Source: Firmicutes bacterium UBA2595 (GTDB lineage: Bacteria; Bacillota; Thermincolia; Thermincolales; UBA2595). Taken from it: a DNA stretch of 15,261 nt. The DNA lies in contig DDKP01000153.1 of NCBI GenBank assembly GCA_002339745.1, forward strand, positions 1 to 15,261, written 5' to 3'. The notes under the pieces are model-generated. The model ran no database searches, was not told the origin of the DNA, and was given only the letters and a program-made list of their open reading frames with translations. The translations under genes were made by a program, and so were the position numbers. Shown here piece by piece: positions 1 through 6,050 of the stretch (its first letter is position 1; the number at the start of each line of letters is the position of its first letter).

Positions 1-134
1 GCTTCCGCCTAACGGCGGATCGCAGGCCAGTGAACGTCAGCTTCGCTCTACGGAACACACCTGCCTCTCAAACGTACAGCCGACTTCAGAGTCGCCCTCG
101 GAAAGTATTCATCCCGTTTATATTGCGATTAACT

Positions 135-182
135 GGAGTTTGTCAACAGGCCTCCATTTATTTATGGGACAGCTCCTTTTTT
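135..182 (+). terminator. Probable rho-independent terminator of an upstream gene
   Basis: GGAG (135-138) can pair with CTCC (173-176), and GTC (142-144) with GAC (168-170). An inner CCAT/ATGG hairpin (154-157 with 164-167) lies inside, and six T follow at 177-182. The stem is interrupted, so the call is moderate. The gene it would end lies left of the window; in related genomes pnp precedes the next gene. The rest of 1-244 shows only a short TCCGCC/GGCGGA hairpin (4-19) and a repeat fragment at 44-65. I see no convincing gene there. Confidence 0.45.
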
Positions 183-244
183 GCATATAGCCACAGGGAT
201 ATGAATATATCATTACAAAACTCTAATTTTACCGGGGGTTGTCT

Positions 245-970
245 ATGAGAATATACTATATCAGCTTTAATATCCTTATAAAAAGGACCATAACGGTTCT
301 CTTGACTGTCCTTGCCGCATTTCTTACATTTAAGATCTTACAGTACAACCTGTTTCAGCCGGCTGTCAGCAATTTTGAACCGATATACCAGGGGAGGGCC
401 GGGCAGAAGAAAATGGCCCTTACCTGTAATGTTGTCTGGGGGGAAGAGTATGTTCCCCAGATGCTTGAAATTTTAAAAAAAAAGAACGTTAAGATGACTT
501 TTTTTATGGGGGGCAAGTGGGTCAGGGATTTTTCTGATTTGACCCAAAGGATTGCTGAATCACACGAACTTGGAAATCACAGTTATTCCCACCCCCATCC
601 CACATTTATCTCAAAAGAAGATAATATAAAAGAAATAAAAAAAACCGAACAGGCTGTGTATGAAGCAACAGGCCTGACCACCAGGCTGTATGCGCCGCCC
701 TATGGAGAGTTTAACAAAACGGTTCTGGAGGCAGCCGGTGAATGCGGGTATAAAACAATCCTCTGGAGCATTGACACGCGGGACTGGCAGCGCCCATCAC
801 CGGACGTTATTATCAGGAGAGTATGCGATAAGGCCCATAACGGCGCAATAGTGTTGATGCACCCTACCGAACCTACCGTGAAAGCGTTGCCTGTCCTAAT
901 CGACCGGCTGGAGCAGATGGGATACCGGCTGGGCACGGTATCAGAAGTACTGGACGGTGCGCAGCTCTAA
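245..970 (+). CDS. ylxY: Polysaccharide deacetylase family protein, YlxY type, membrane-anchored
   Basis: NodB-type carbohydrate esterase (family 4) fold of 241 residues, anchored by one N-terminal hydrophobic segment (about residues 15-32) with the catalytic domain outside. Visible motifs: HSYSH (112-116, metal-binding motif 2), R147-x3-PPYGE (150-155, motif 3), DTRDW (177-181, motif 4) and VLMHP (203-207, motif 5). Motif 1, usually TFDD, reads T60-C-N-V-V-W-G-E, so the usual catalytic-base aspartate is an asparagine (N62). Either the activity is altered or the protein works differently. ATG 245 was chosen over in-frame TTG 239 because GGGGG at 234-238 sits six bases before the ATG but touches the TTG. 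In Bacillus the ylxY gene lies between pnp and the M16 protease gene, the same neighbourhood as here. The fold is certain; substrate and activity are not known from sequence. Confidence 0.88.
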   Translation: MRIYYISFNILIKRTITVLLTVLAAFLTFKILQYNLFQPAVSNFEPIYQGRAGQKKMALTCNVVWGEEYVPQMLEILKKKNVKMTFFMGGKWVRDFSDLTQRIAESHELGNHSYSHPHPTFISKEDNIKEIKKTEQAVYEATGLTTRLYAPPYGEFNKTVLEAAGECGYKTILWSIDTRDWQRPSPDVIIRRVCDKAHNGAIVLMHPTEPTVKALPVLIDRLEQMGYRLGTVSEVLDGAQL

Positions 971-979
971 ATTTATTTG

Positions 980-1009
980 CCACAGAGGCTGGTTCTCTGT
1001 GGTTAATTT
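980..1009 (+). terminator. Hairpin between ylxY and the dacF-like gene, possible weak terminator
   Basis: Perfect 8-bp stem CCACAGAG (980-987) with CTCTGTGG (995-1002), loop GCTGGTT, followed by TTAATTT. The T tract is interrupted, so it may be a partial terminator or a processing/stability element rather than a full stop. Confidence 0.45.
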
Positions 1010-1036
1010 GTGCTTAAACGTGAAGGGGAGAGCGGA

Positions 1037-2197
1037 TTGAACAGAGTAAACTGGAAGAGTGTGCTAAGTCTAAGTGCGTTATTAATATTTGCATACCACG
1101 CCAGCGCTTTTGCTTATGACCCTTTGGAATTGTCGGCCGATGCTGCTATTTTGATGGATGCCAAAACGGGACAGGTACTGTATGTAAAAAACCCGTTCAA
1201 AAAAAGACCTCCGGCCAGCACCACCAAGGTGATGACAGCTATCCTGGCTATAGAGACCGGGAGACTTAAGGAAATGGTTACTATCAGCAGGAGTGCCGCA
1301 GGGGTTGAAGGTTCCAGCATATACCTCGCCCAGGGGGAGGTTCTGTCCCTGTCAGACCTTTTATACGGCGCCCTGCTGAAGTCGGGAAATGACGCCTGTG
1401 CAGCTATCGCCGAACATATCGGAGGAAGTATAGAGAAGTTCGCGGTGCTGATGAATATAAAGGCTATGACGTTAGGGGCTGTTAACACAAATTTTGTTAA
1501 CCCGCACGGTCTTCCGGATAAGGATCATTACACATGTGCCTACGATCTGGCTCTAATAGCCCGCTATGCCATGAAAAACAGGACTTTTTCCGATATGGTT
1601 AGCACGAGGAATAAGGTGATCGACTGGCCCGGCAAGCCCTGGGACCGCCAGCTGGAAAACACCAACAAACTGCTTTGGAGGTATTTGTGGGCTGAGGGAG
1701 TGAAAACGGGGACCACAGGTGAGGCCGGGCAGTGCCTGATTTCGTCGGCCAGCAGAGATAACCGGGAACTGGTAGCCGTGGTGCTGCGAAGCGGCAACCG
1801 GTGGTCTGATTCCATAAAACTGTTTGAGTACGGGTTTAAGCGGTTTGAATATTCCCAGGTGGCCGTCGCCGGGGCTGAGTTTGCAAATTACCCGGTTAAG
1901 AATGGGAAAAGGGAAGAGGTTCCCGTGGTTTATCACAGTGATTTAGGTATTCTTGTACCTATTGAAAAGGCCGGCGCTGTGGAAAAGAGAGTTCAGATTG
2001 ACTCTCACCCGGAAGCCCCTGTCAAGAAGGGACAGGTCCTAGGCTCTATTTCCTACCTGGTGGATGGTTCGATAGCAGGTAAGGTAAGTCTCATTGCCGG
2101 CGCTCAAGTTGACCGGCACGGCATTTGGGACAGGTTTGTCAGGTGGTGCCACGAAGCTTTTGCCGGCATTTTTAGACAGATTTCAACGAAATTTTAA
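1037..2197 (+). CDS. dacF: D-alanyl-D-alanine carboxypeptidase, DacF/PBP5 family (peptidase S11)
   Basis: Low-molecular-weight penicillin-binding protein of 386 residues that trims the terminal D-alanine from peptidoglycan stem peptides outside the membrane. A signal peptide covers about residues 1-26, with a likely cut after AFA. The S11 active-site motifs are all present: S61-T-T-K64 (SxxK), S116-G-N118 (SxN) and K223-T-G (KTG). A C-terminal beta domain (about 270-355) precedes a basic, aromatic-rich tail (361-386) that fits the amphipathic membrane anchor of PBP5 proteins. The start is taken as TTG 1037 because AAGGGGAG (1023-1030) sits six bases upstream and the signal peptide then begins properly; GTG 1010 would add nine residues but has only a poor ribosome site. 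It follows ylxY after a hairpin. DacF in Bacillus is a sporulation (sigma-F) gene, and the dacF name here rests on similarity only. Confidence 0.9.
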   Translation: MNRVNWKSVLSLSALLIFAYHASAFAYDPLELSADAAILMDAKTGQVLYVKNPFKKRPPASTTKVMTAILAIETGRLKEMVTISRSAAGVEGSSIYLAQGEVLSLSDLLYGALLKSGNDACAAIAEHIGGSIEKFAVLMNIKAMTLGAVNTNFVNPHGLPDKDHYTCAYDLALIARYAMKNRTFSDMVSTRNKVIDWPGKPWDRQLENTNKLLWRYLWAEGVKTGTTGEAGQCLISSASRDNRELVAVVLRSGNRWSDSIKLFEYGFKRFEYSQVAVAGAEFANYPVKNGKREEVPVVYHSDLGILVPIEKAGAVEKRVQIDSHPEAPVKKGQVLGSISYLVDGSIAGKVSLIAGAQVDRHGIWDRFVRWCHEAFAGIFRQISTKF

Positions 2198-2270
2198 AAA
2201 AGGTGGAGGAATTTCCCCGGTTTTCTCGAATCAGATATCCTGTTAAAGCATCATGGGAGGTCTCAATTTA

Positions 2271-3524
2271 ATGCAGAAAAAAGAAACTTTACCAAACGGA
2301 GTAAGAATCGTTACAGAAGAAATACCGCATGTACGTTCGGTATCTATAGGTATATGGGTAGGAGCGGGTTCCAGGGATGAGAACGAGGCCAACAACGGGA
2401 TAGCTCACTTCATTGAGCATATGATGTTTAAGGGTACAGCCAGGAGAACGCCAAAGGAGATTGCCGAAACGCTGGATGCGGTTGGAGGACAGCTAAACGC
2501 CTTTACATCAAAGGAATATACATGCTACTATGCCAAGGTTTTGGACGAGTATTTGGACACTGCGATAGACCTCCTCGGTGATATGTTTTTTAACTCGTTG
2601 TTTCTGGAACAGGAAGTTGAGAAAGAAAAGAATGTCATCATCGAAGAAATTAAAATGTACGAGGATGCCCCGGACGAACTGGTCCACGATATCTTTGCCA
2701 GCACCATGTGGCGGGGGCATGCCCTGGGAAGGCCAATTATCGGTACTGAACAAATTATCAGGGGGTTAACCCCGGATGATATCCGTGATTTTATAAACCG
2801 GTTTTATACCCCGGACTCTCTGGTAGTTGCAGTTGCCGGGAACATAAAACACCAGGATATTGTTAATAAACTGCGGCCTGTCTTCGGGACTGTCCCGAAA
2901 CATGGGGAAAAGCGGAACTATACGGCGCCTGAGTCCCACTGCCTTGTCCATGTCAAGAGAAAGGATACCGAACAGATTCACCTCTGTATAGGCGCTCCTG
3001 GCCTATCCATGGATGACAGGGATATATATGTGCTTCATGTCCTTAACACCATTCTAGGCGGCGGCATCAGCTCACGTCTTTTCCAGGAGATAAGGGAAGA
3101 AAGAGGATTGGCTTACTCAGTCTTTACCTACCACAATTCATATCGCGATGCCGGGTTGTTTTCTATTTACGCCGGACTGAGCAGGAACAATCTGAATCAG
3201 GTCATATCACTGGTCGGTAAAGAGTTGAGAGACCTCCGTGTTAACGGGATAACAAAAGCGGAACTTTCCAGGGCAAAAGAACAGCTGAAGGGAAGCCTGT
3301 TCCTCGGACTGGAGAATGTAAGCAACCGGATGAGCAGGCTGGGCAAATCGGAACTCTGTCTTAACCGCGTAGTGACCGTGGAAGAGGCGGTTGAAAGAAT
3401 AAAAAACGTAACCGTTGAAGATGTCGTGGACCTGTCTCGGAAGCTATTTAAAAAAGAGAACATTGTCGTTACCTCAATCGGCCCGGAAGTGGACGAAAAA
3501 CAGTTCGAAGTGGTTATTGACTAG
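2271..3524 (+). CDS. mlpA: M16 family zinc peptidase (MlpA/YmxG, processing-peptidase-like)
   Basis: Cytoplasmic pitrilysin-family metallopeptidase of 417 residues. The inverted zinc motif H46-F-I-E49-H50 is intact, and the third zinc ligand falls in the ENVIIEE-like segment at E125/E126, about 76 residues on, as in mitochondrial processing peptidase beta. An N-terminal M16 domain (about 10-160) is followed by the M16 C domain (about 165-350) with a GGGISSRLFQEIRE segment typical of active subunits. The start is ATG 2271: GGGAGG at 2255-2260 precedes it, and the protein then begins with the usual K-x-TLPNGVR; ATG 2253 would lie within the ribosome site itself. It is the neighbour of ylxY and ymxH in Bacillus, as here. 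The physiological substrate is not evident. The dut ribosome site overlaps its stop codon. Confidence 0.93.
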   Translation: MQKKETLPNGVRIVTEEIPHVRSVSIGIWVGAGSRDENEANNGIAHFIEHMMFKGTARRTPKEIAETLDAVGGQLNAFTSKEYTCYYAKVLDEYLDTAIDLLGDMFFNSLFLEQEVEKEKNVIIEEIKMYEDAPDELVHDIFASTMWRGHALGRPIIGTEQIIRGLTPDDIRDFINRFYTPDSLVVAVAGNIKHQDIVNKLRPVFGTVPKHGEKRNYTAPESHCLVHVKRKDTEQIHLCIGAPGLSMDDRDIYVLHVLNTILGGGISSRLFQEIREERGLAYSVFTYHNSYRDAGLFSIYAGLSRNNLNQVISLVGKELRDLRVNGITKAELSRAKEQLKGSLFLGLENVSNRMSRLGKSELCLNRVVTVEEAVERIKNVTVEDVVDLSRKLFKKENIVVTSIGPEVDEKQFEVVID

Positions 3525-3533
3525 GAGGTGCAC

Positions 3534-3986
3534 ATGGAAGAAGTAAAGGTGTTTGTCAAAAGGACTCCTGCCGGGCAGGGACTTCCCCTGCCCAGATATA
3601 TGACGACAGGGGCAGCCGGAATGGACCTCCATGCTGCTGTGGACGAGACCGAGGTACTGGAACCGGGCGAAATCAAGCTGATTCCAACGGGAATATCCAT
3701 AGCCCTGCCGGAGGGGTATGAGGCTCAAATCAGGCCACGCAGCGGCCTGGCCTTAAGGCATGGAATCACTATGGTTAACACCCCCGGAACTATCGATGCG
3801 GATTACCGGGGGGAAATCGGGTTAATCCTGATCAACCTGGGAAAGGTGCCCTTTGAGATTAAAAGAGGTGACAGGGTAGCACAGATGGTCATAAACAAGC
3901 TCTCAAGGGCGGAACTGTTTGAGGTGGAGGACCTGGAAACCACTGACCGCAATTCCGGTGGATTCGGTTCCACAGGCAAAATGTAA
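3534..3986 (+). CDS. dut: Deoxyuridine 5'-triphosphate nucleotidohydrolase (dUTPase)
   Basis: Hydrolyses dUTP to dUMP and pyrophosphate, keeping uracil out of DNA and supplying dUMP for thymidylate synthesis. The 150-residue length and all five trimeric-dUTPase motifs are present: motif 1 AAGMDLHA (27-34), motif 2 PRSGLA (68-73), motif 3 GTIDADYRG (85-93, with the catalytic aspartate), motif 4 RGDRVAQ (111-117) and motif 5 RNSGGFGSTG (139-148, the C-terminal nucleotide-closing arm). The start is ATG 3534, five bases after AGGAGG (3523-3528); GTG 3528 overlaps that ribosome site and is unlikely. The gene begins ten bases after mlpA, whose stop lies in the ribosome site, so the two are probably co-transcribed and translationally linked. 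The dut insertion is not part of the Bacillus version of this cluster. Confidence 0.96.
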   Translation: MEEVKVFVKRTPAGQGLPLPRYMTTGAAGMDLHAAVDETEVLEPGEIKLIPTGISIALPEGYEAQIRPRSGLALRHGITMVNTPGTIDADYRGEIGLILINLGKVPFEIKRGDRVAQMVINKLSRAELFEVEDLETTDRNSGGFGSTGKM

Positions 3987-4004
3987 ACTTTTTCAAAACC
4001 CCGA

Positions 4005-4033
4005 GAATAGCCAGGGAAAGTTTCACATAAATA
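4005..4033 (+). promoter_or_regulatory. Candidate sigma-E-like promoter before ymxH
   Basis: GAATAGC (4005-4011) and CATAAATA (4026-4033) are separated by 14 bases. As I recall the sigma-E consensus it is KMATATT-N14-CATACANT, giving five of seven and six of eight matches with exact spacing. It lies 59 bases before the ymxH start in an otherwise gene-free gap. Two degenerate hexamer-like matches are weak evidence. Confidence 0.3.
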
Positions 4034-4092
4034 TTATTTAAGGGGTGTCTGGTTTCATTGGTAACCGTTCCCAGTCGGAGGGGGTTTAAACC

Positions 4093-4371
4093 GTGAACAG
4101 TTTCAGGCTGAGTGACCTGGAGGGAAAAGAAGTAATTAACCTGGTTGACGGAGCCAGGCTGGGCGTTATCGGTGAACCTGATATGGTGATTGATATAAAT
4201 ACCGGCGAAATTCAATCCATAATCCTGCCAAGAAAAAACAATTTAATCAGCTTGTGGATGGACCGACAGCGTTTGATTATACCCTGGCATTCCGTAAAAA
4301 AAATAGGCAATGAAGTAATTATCGTTGAACTGGATAACACTGTACCCAACTTAACTCGATATCCAGGATAG
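4093..4371 (+). CDS. ymxH: YlmC/YmxH family sporulation protein (PRC-barrel)
   Basis: Small 92-residue single-domain protein. Residues 1-85 form a PRC-barrel-like beta domain: RLSDLEGKEVINLVDG at the start, a GVIGEPDMVID strand pair, and a closing IPWHSVKKIGNEVIIVEL segment, all as in the YlmC/YmxH family annotated as sporulation proteins. No signal peptide or membrane segment. The start is GTG 4093, eight bases after GGAGGGGG (4077-4084). It sits 106 bases after dut and is followed at once by a strong terminator, ending the first plus-strand block. In Bacillus ymxH stands between the M16 protease gene and dpaA; here the thrE pair and dapB intervene. The biochemical role of the family is not known to me. 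Confidence 0.9.
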   Translation: MNSFRLSDLEGKEVINLVDGARLGVIGEPDMVIDINTGEIQSIILPRKNNLISLWMDRQRLIIPWHSVKKIGNEVIIVELDNTVPNLTRYPG

Positions 4372-4406
4372 GAGGGGTTATCAAAAAGTCAACCCCTCTC
4401 ATTTTT
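4372..4406 (+). terminator. Rho-independent terminator after ymxH
   Basis: GAGGGGTT (4372-4379) pairs perfectly with AACCCCTC (4391-4398) across an 11-base loop, followed by a five-T run (4402-4406). The stem starts directly after the ymxH stop codon. Confidence 0.88.
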
Positions 4407-4420
4407 GAAAAAAGTCAATG

Positions 4421-4496
4421 GGAAGGGCAATTGTGTTCCTCGAAGGGGGGCTGGTGGACGATACTATGCTGCTCTGTGGAACACACCTGCCCTTCC
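4421..4496 (-). repeat. Long inverted repeat at the 3' end of the thrE operon
   Basis: Left arm GGAAGGGC-AAT-TGTGTTCC (4421-4439) and right arm GGAACACA-CCT-GCCCTTCC (4478-4496) pair as two perfect 8-bp blocks around a 3x3 internal loop, with a 38-base loop (4440-4477). The right arm abuts the stop codon of the minus-strand ThrE_2 gene. Read on the minus strand, the structure is followed seven bases later by six T (complement of 4408-4413), so it may act as that operon's terminator. The right arm resembles 44-65 at the window start, which suggests a dispersed repeat. Confidence 0.6.
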
Positions 4497-4946
4497 TTAA
4501 TTTCTTTTAATAATCCTTGACCTTTTTAATAAATTTTTAAAGGCACGGACGAAAAGAGGAACCATGGCTAAACCGGCGGCCAGATAAGAAGCTATCAGAA
4601 ATGCTTTAAACGCCAGGAAAAAACCCAGCTCAAAGTTTTTTTCCAGGAATTGGACCATTGAATTGTATGCCGTTATCCCGGGCACAAGGGGAATGATACC
4701 CGAGACGATATATACAGTTACCGGCTGTTTTTGAATCCTGGCGAAGATTTCAGCCGTCAGGCCGACGGCGATAGCTCCTGACACGGCTGCCACCAGTTCC
4801 GGAATGTTTTGACGGGCAATCAGGTCCCTGACTGCCCACCCGGACATGCCTGCCAGACCGACAGTAAACCAAGCCGATCGGGGTGTCCTCAATGTAATGC
4901 CGGTGAAAGAGGAAGTTGTCAGGGCAAGGAACATTTTCATCAGCAA
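4497..4946 (-). CDS. Threonine/serine exporter small subunit, ThrE_2 domain
   Basis: About 149 residues with four or more hydrophobic membrane segments (roughly 5-20, 27-42, 50-67, 77-95, 108-135) and the P-L-V-P-G signature (86-90) of the ThrE family second half, then a basic C-terminal tail. In ThrE exporters such as that of Corynebacterium this half is fused to the larger soluble-plus-membrane half; here it is a separate gene, the common arrangement in Firmicutes. The start is uncertain: TTG 4946 lies eight bases after GGAGG, while TTG 4961 would add five residues but has no ribosome site. It is downstream of the partner gene, separated by 137 bases that contain a heptanucleotide repeat. 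Export of threonine/serine or another small solute is inferred from the family. Confidence 0.85.
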   Translation of the reverse strand: MLMKMFLALTTSSFTGITLRTPRSAWFTVGLAGMSGWAVRDLIARQNIPELVAAVSGAIAVGLTAEIFARIQKQPVTVYIVSGIIPLVPGITAYNSMVQFLEKNFELGFFLAFKAFLIASYLAAGLAMVPLFVRAFKNLLKRSRIIKRN

Positions 4947-4967
4947 GCGGGCGGCCTCCAATCATGA

Positions 4968-5030
4968 TAGTGAGTAGTAACCAATAGTCAGTGACCAGCG
5001 GCCGGTCGCCAGGCGCCGGGTGCCAGGTGT
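4968..5030. repeat. Degenerate heptanucleotide tandem repeat, nine units
   Basis: Nine consecutive 7-base units can be read without gaps from 4968: TAGTGAG, TAGTAAC, CAATAGT, CAGTGAC, CAGCGGC, CGGTCGC, CAGGCGC, CGGGTGC, CAGGTGT. Most start with CAG or CGG and end in C. The units drift in composition from AT-rich on the left to GC-rich on the right. The array lies between the two thrE genes. Confidence 0.75.
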
Positions 5031-5083
5031 TAATATTATAGGATCTAAGAAACAACTACTACACAGGGGGCCATAAATTACCC

Positions 5084-5854
5084 TTAAAACAAGAGTTTAC
5101 GGATGTAACTCCCATAAAGGGCCAGAGAAAAGCCCACTCCACCGGCCAGGGCGGCGGCTACCAGCAACGCTTCAACCAGTCTGAGGGTCCCTGACAGGAG
5201 ATCACCGGAAATAAAATCCCTGACGGCATTTGTAAGAGCTACTCCCGGGACCAGAGGGAGCAGAGCTCCTACGATAATTTTATCCAGGTGTTGCCCAAAA
5301 CTGAAATCCACGAATAAACTGGCAATAAGACCGGCAAACAGACCTGCCATGTAGTGCTGAAAAACGTATGCCAGGTTAAAGGCTGTTGCTCCCGTCAGTA
5401 TCCTGACCACGGCGGTGGCAATAATGGCCGGCAGCAGGTCGGCAGCGCTGCCTCCCAGGAGAAAAGTGGCGGACCCGGAAGCTAAAGCGCCTGCTGTCAG
5501 GACCAGTGGAAAACGGTAGTCTTTGGGTTCAGCCTCGATACTCCTGATTTTTGACAGGCCTTCGGCCAGGGAAACCTTCCCACCGGAGAATTTTCTGGAA
5601 ATATCGTTGACTTCGGAGACAACAGCCAGGTTAATATCCCTGGCATGAATCCGCTTTGCTTTAGTCAGGCGGGTATCTCCGTTTTTAGCATTAATAATAA
5701 TACCGGTGGGAAAAACCAGGACTTCGGTCTCAGTTAGGCCTGCCCTGGTGCATATACGCCGGATAGTGTCTTCCACCCGTGAGGTTTCTGCACCGTTTTT
5801 AAGAAGCATTTCCCCGGCCAGACCGGCAAATTCGATTGCTTCAGGTCCTGACAT
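5084..5854 (-). CDS. Threonine/serine exporter large subunit, ThrE N-terminal domain family
   Basis: 256-residue protein. The soluble N-terminal part (1-110) carries the family-conserved G-A-E-T-S-R-V-E-D-T (21-30) and a VFPTGI segment (47-52). Five membrane segments follow (about 115-135, 139-155, 160-182, 192-212, 226-249), with P-L-V-P-G at 200-204, the same signature as in its partner. ThrE-type transporters export threonine and serine by proton-driven transport, and the two separate halves are expected to form one carrier. The start is ATG 5854, because AAGGTGA sits five bases upstream (complement of 5860-5866); TTG 5869 has no ribosome site. It is transcribed away from dapB, so 5855-6050 is a divergent control region holding a TTGTATACAA palindrome. 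The substrate is not provable from sequence; the location beside the aspartate-family pathway suggests overflow export. Confidence 0.88.
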   Translation of the reverse strand: MSGPEAIEFAGLAGEMLLKNGAETSRVEDTIRRICTRAGLTETEVLVFPTGIIINAKNGDTRLTKAKRIHARDINLAVVSEVNDISRKFSGGKVSLAEGLSKIRSIEAEPKDYRFPLVLTAGALASGSATFLLGGSAADLLPAIIATAVVRILTGATAFNLAYVFQHYMAGLFAGLIASLFVDFSFGQHLDKIIVGALLPLVPGVALTNAVRDFISGDLLSGTLRLVEALLVAAALAGGVGFSLALYGSYIRKLLF

Positions 5855-5901
5855 AGTAGTCACCTTCAATGCCTTTTTATTAGTGTGTCAGGAGGGTACG
5901 A

Positions 5902-5911
5902 TTGTATACAA
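5902..5911. promoter_or_regulatory. Palindrome resembling a GntR-family operator
   Basis: TTGTATACAA is a perfect 10-bp palindrome in the divergent thrE/dapB interval. GT-N(2)-AC-centred sequences of this kind are typical operators of GntR/FadR-type repressors. It lies 48 bases upstream of the ThrE large-subunit ATG and 25 bases upstream of the candidate dapB -35, so it could serve either side. No matching regulator gene is in the window. Confidence 0.35.
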
Positions 5912-5935
5912 CAAATACAGGTCAATCCTGCTCCC

Positions 5936-5964
5936 TTGACATATTATCTTATTTATAAGAAAAT
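5936..5964 (+). promoter_or_regulatory. Candidate housekeeping promoter for dapB
   Basis: A perfect TTGACA -35 (5936-5941), a 17-base spacer and GAAAAT (5959-5964, four of six to TATAAT). The spacer contains a dyad, TCTTAT-TT-ATAAGA (5947-5960), that a regulator could bind. It would give a leader of about 80 bases before dapB. I do not see the elements of a lysine riboswitch in that leader. Confidence 0.5.
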
Positions 5965-6050
5965 AAAGTTTAAGATATTTGGTGTATGAGTTACATAAAA
6001 CTTCTTATCTCTTAGGTATAGATCCGGAAATTACACAGGAGGTCTGTCGA

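Noticed and set aside
7..150. GCCTAAC at 7-13 as the start of an integron attC site
   Set aside because: No matching GTTRRRY end in the next 150 bases, no integrase or cassette; the motif is only part of a small TCCGCC/GGCGGA hairpin.
202..231. TGAATA-N17-AATTTTA as a sigma-G promoter for ylxY
   Set aside because: Only the -35 half fits; the -10 half matches about four of seven positions in AT-rich sequence where chance hits are common.
30..248. Open frame of about 72 codons before ylxY
   Set aside because: No ribosome site, no family resemblance, runs through the terminator-like hairpin and the repeat fragment, and overlaps the ylxY start.
4750..5055. Minus-strand open frame across the heptanucleotide repeat
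   Set aside because: It overlaps the ThrE_2 gene in another frame, lacks a ribosome site and has no recognisable domain.
5965..6050. Lysine riboswitch or T-box in the dapB leader
   Set aside because: The leader is only about 80 bases and shows none of the conserved cores nor a terminator hairpin before the ribosome site.
5979..6050. Longer dapB reading frame starting 24 codons upstream
   Set aside because: No ribosome site upstream, whereas ATG 6051 has AGGAGGT at ideal spacing and yields the normal length and Rossmann start.
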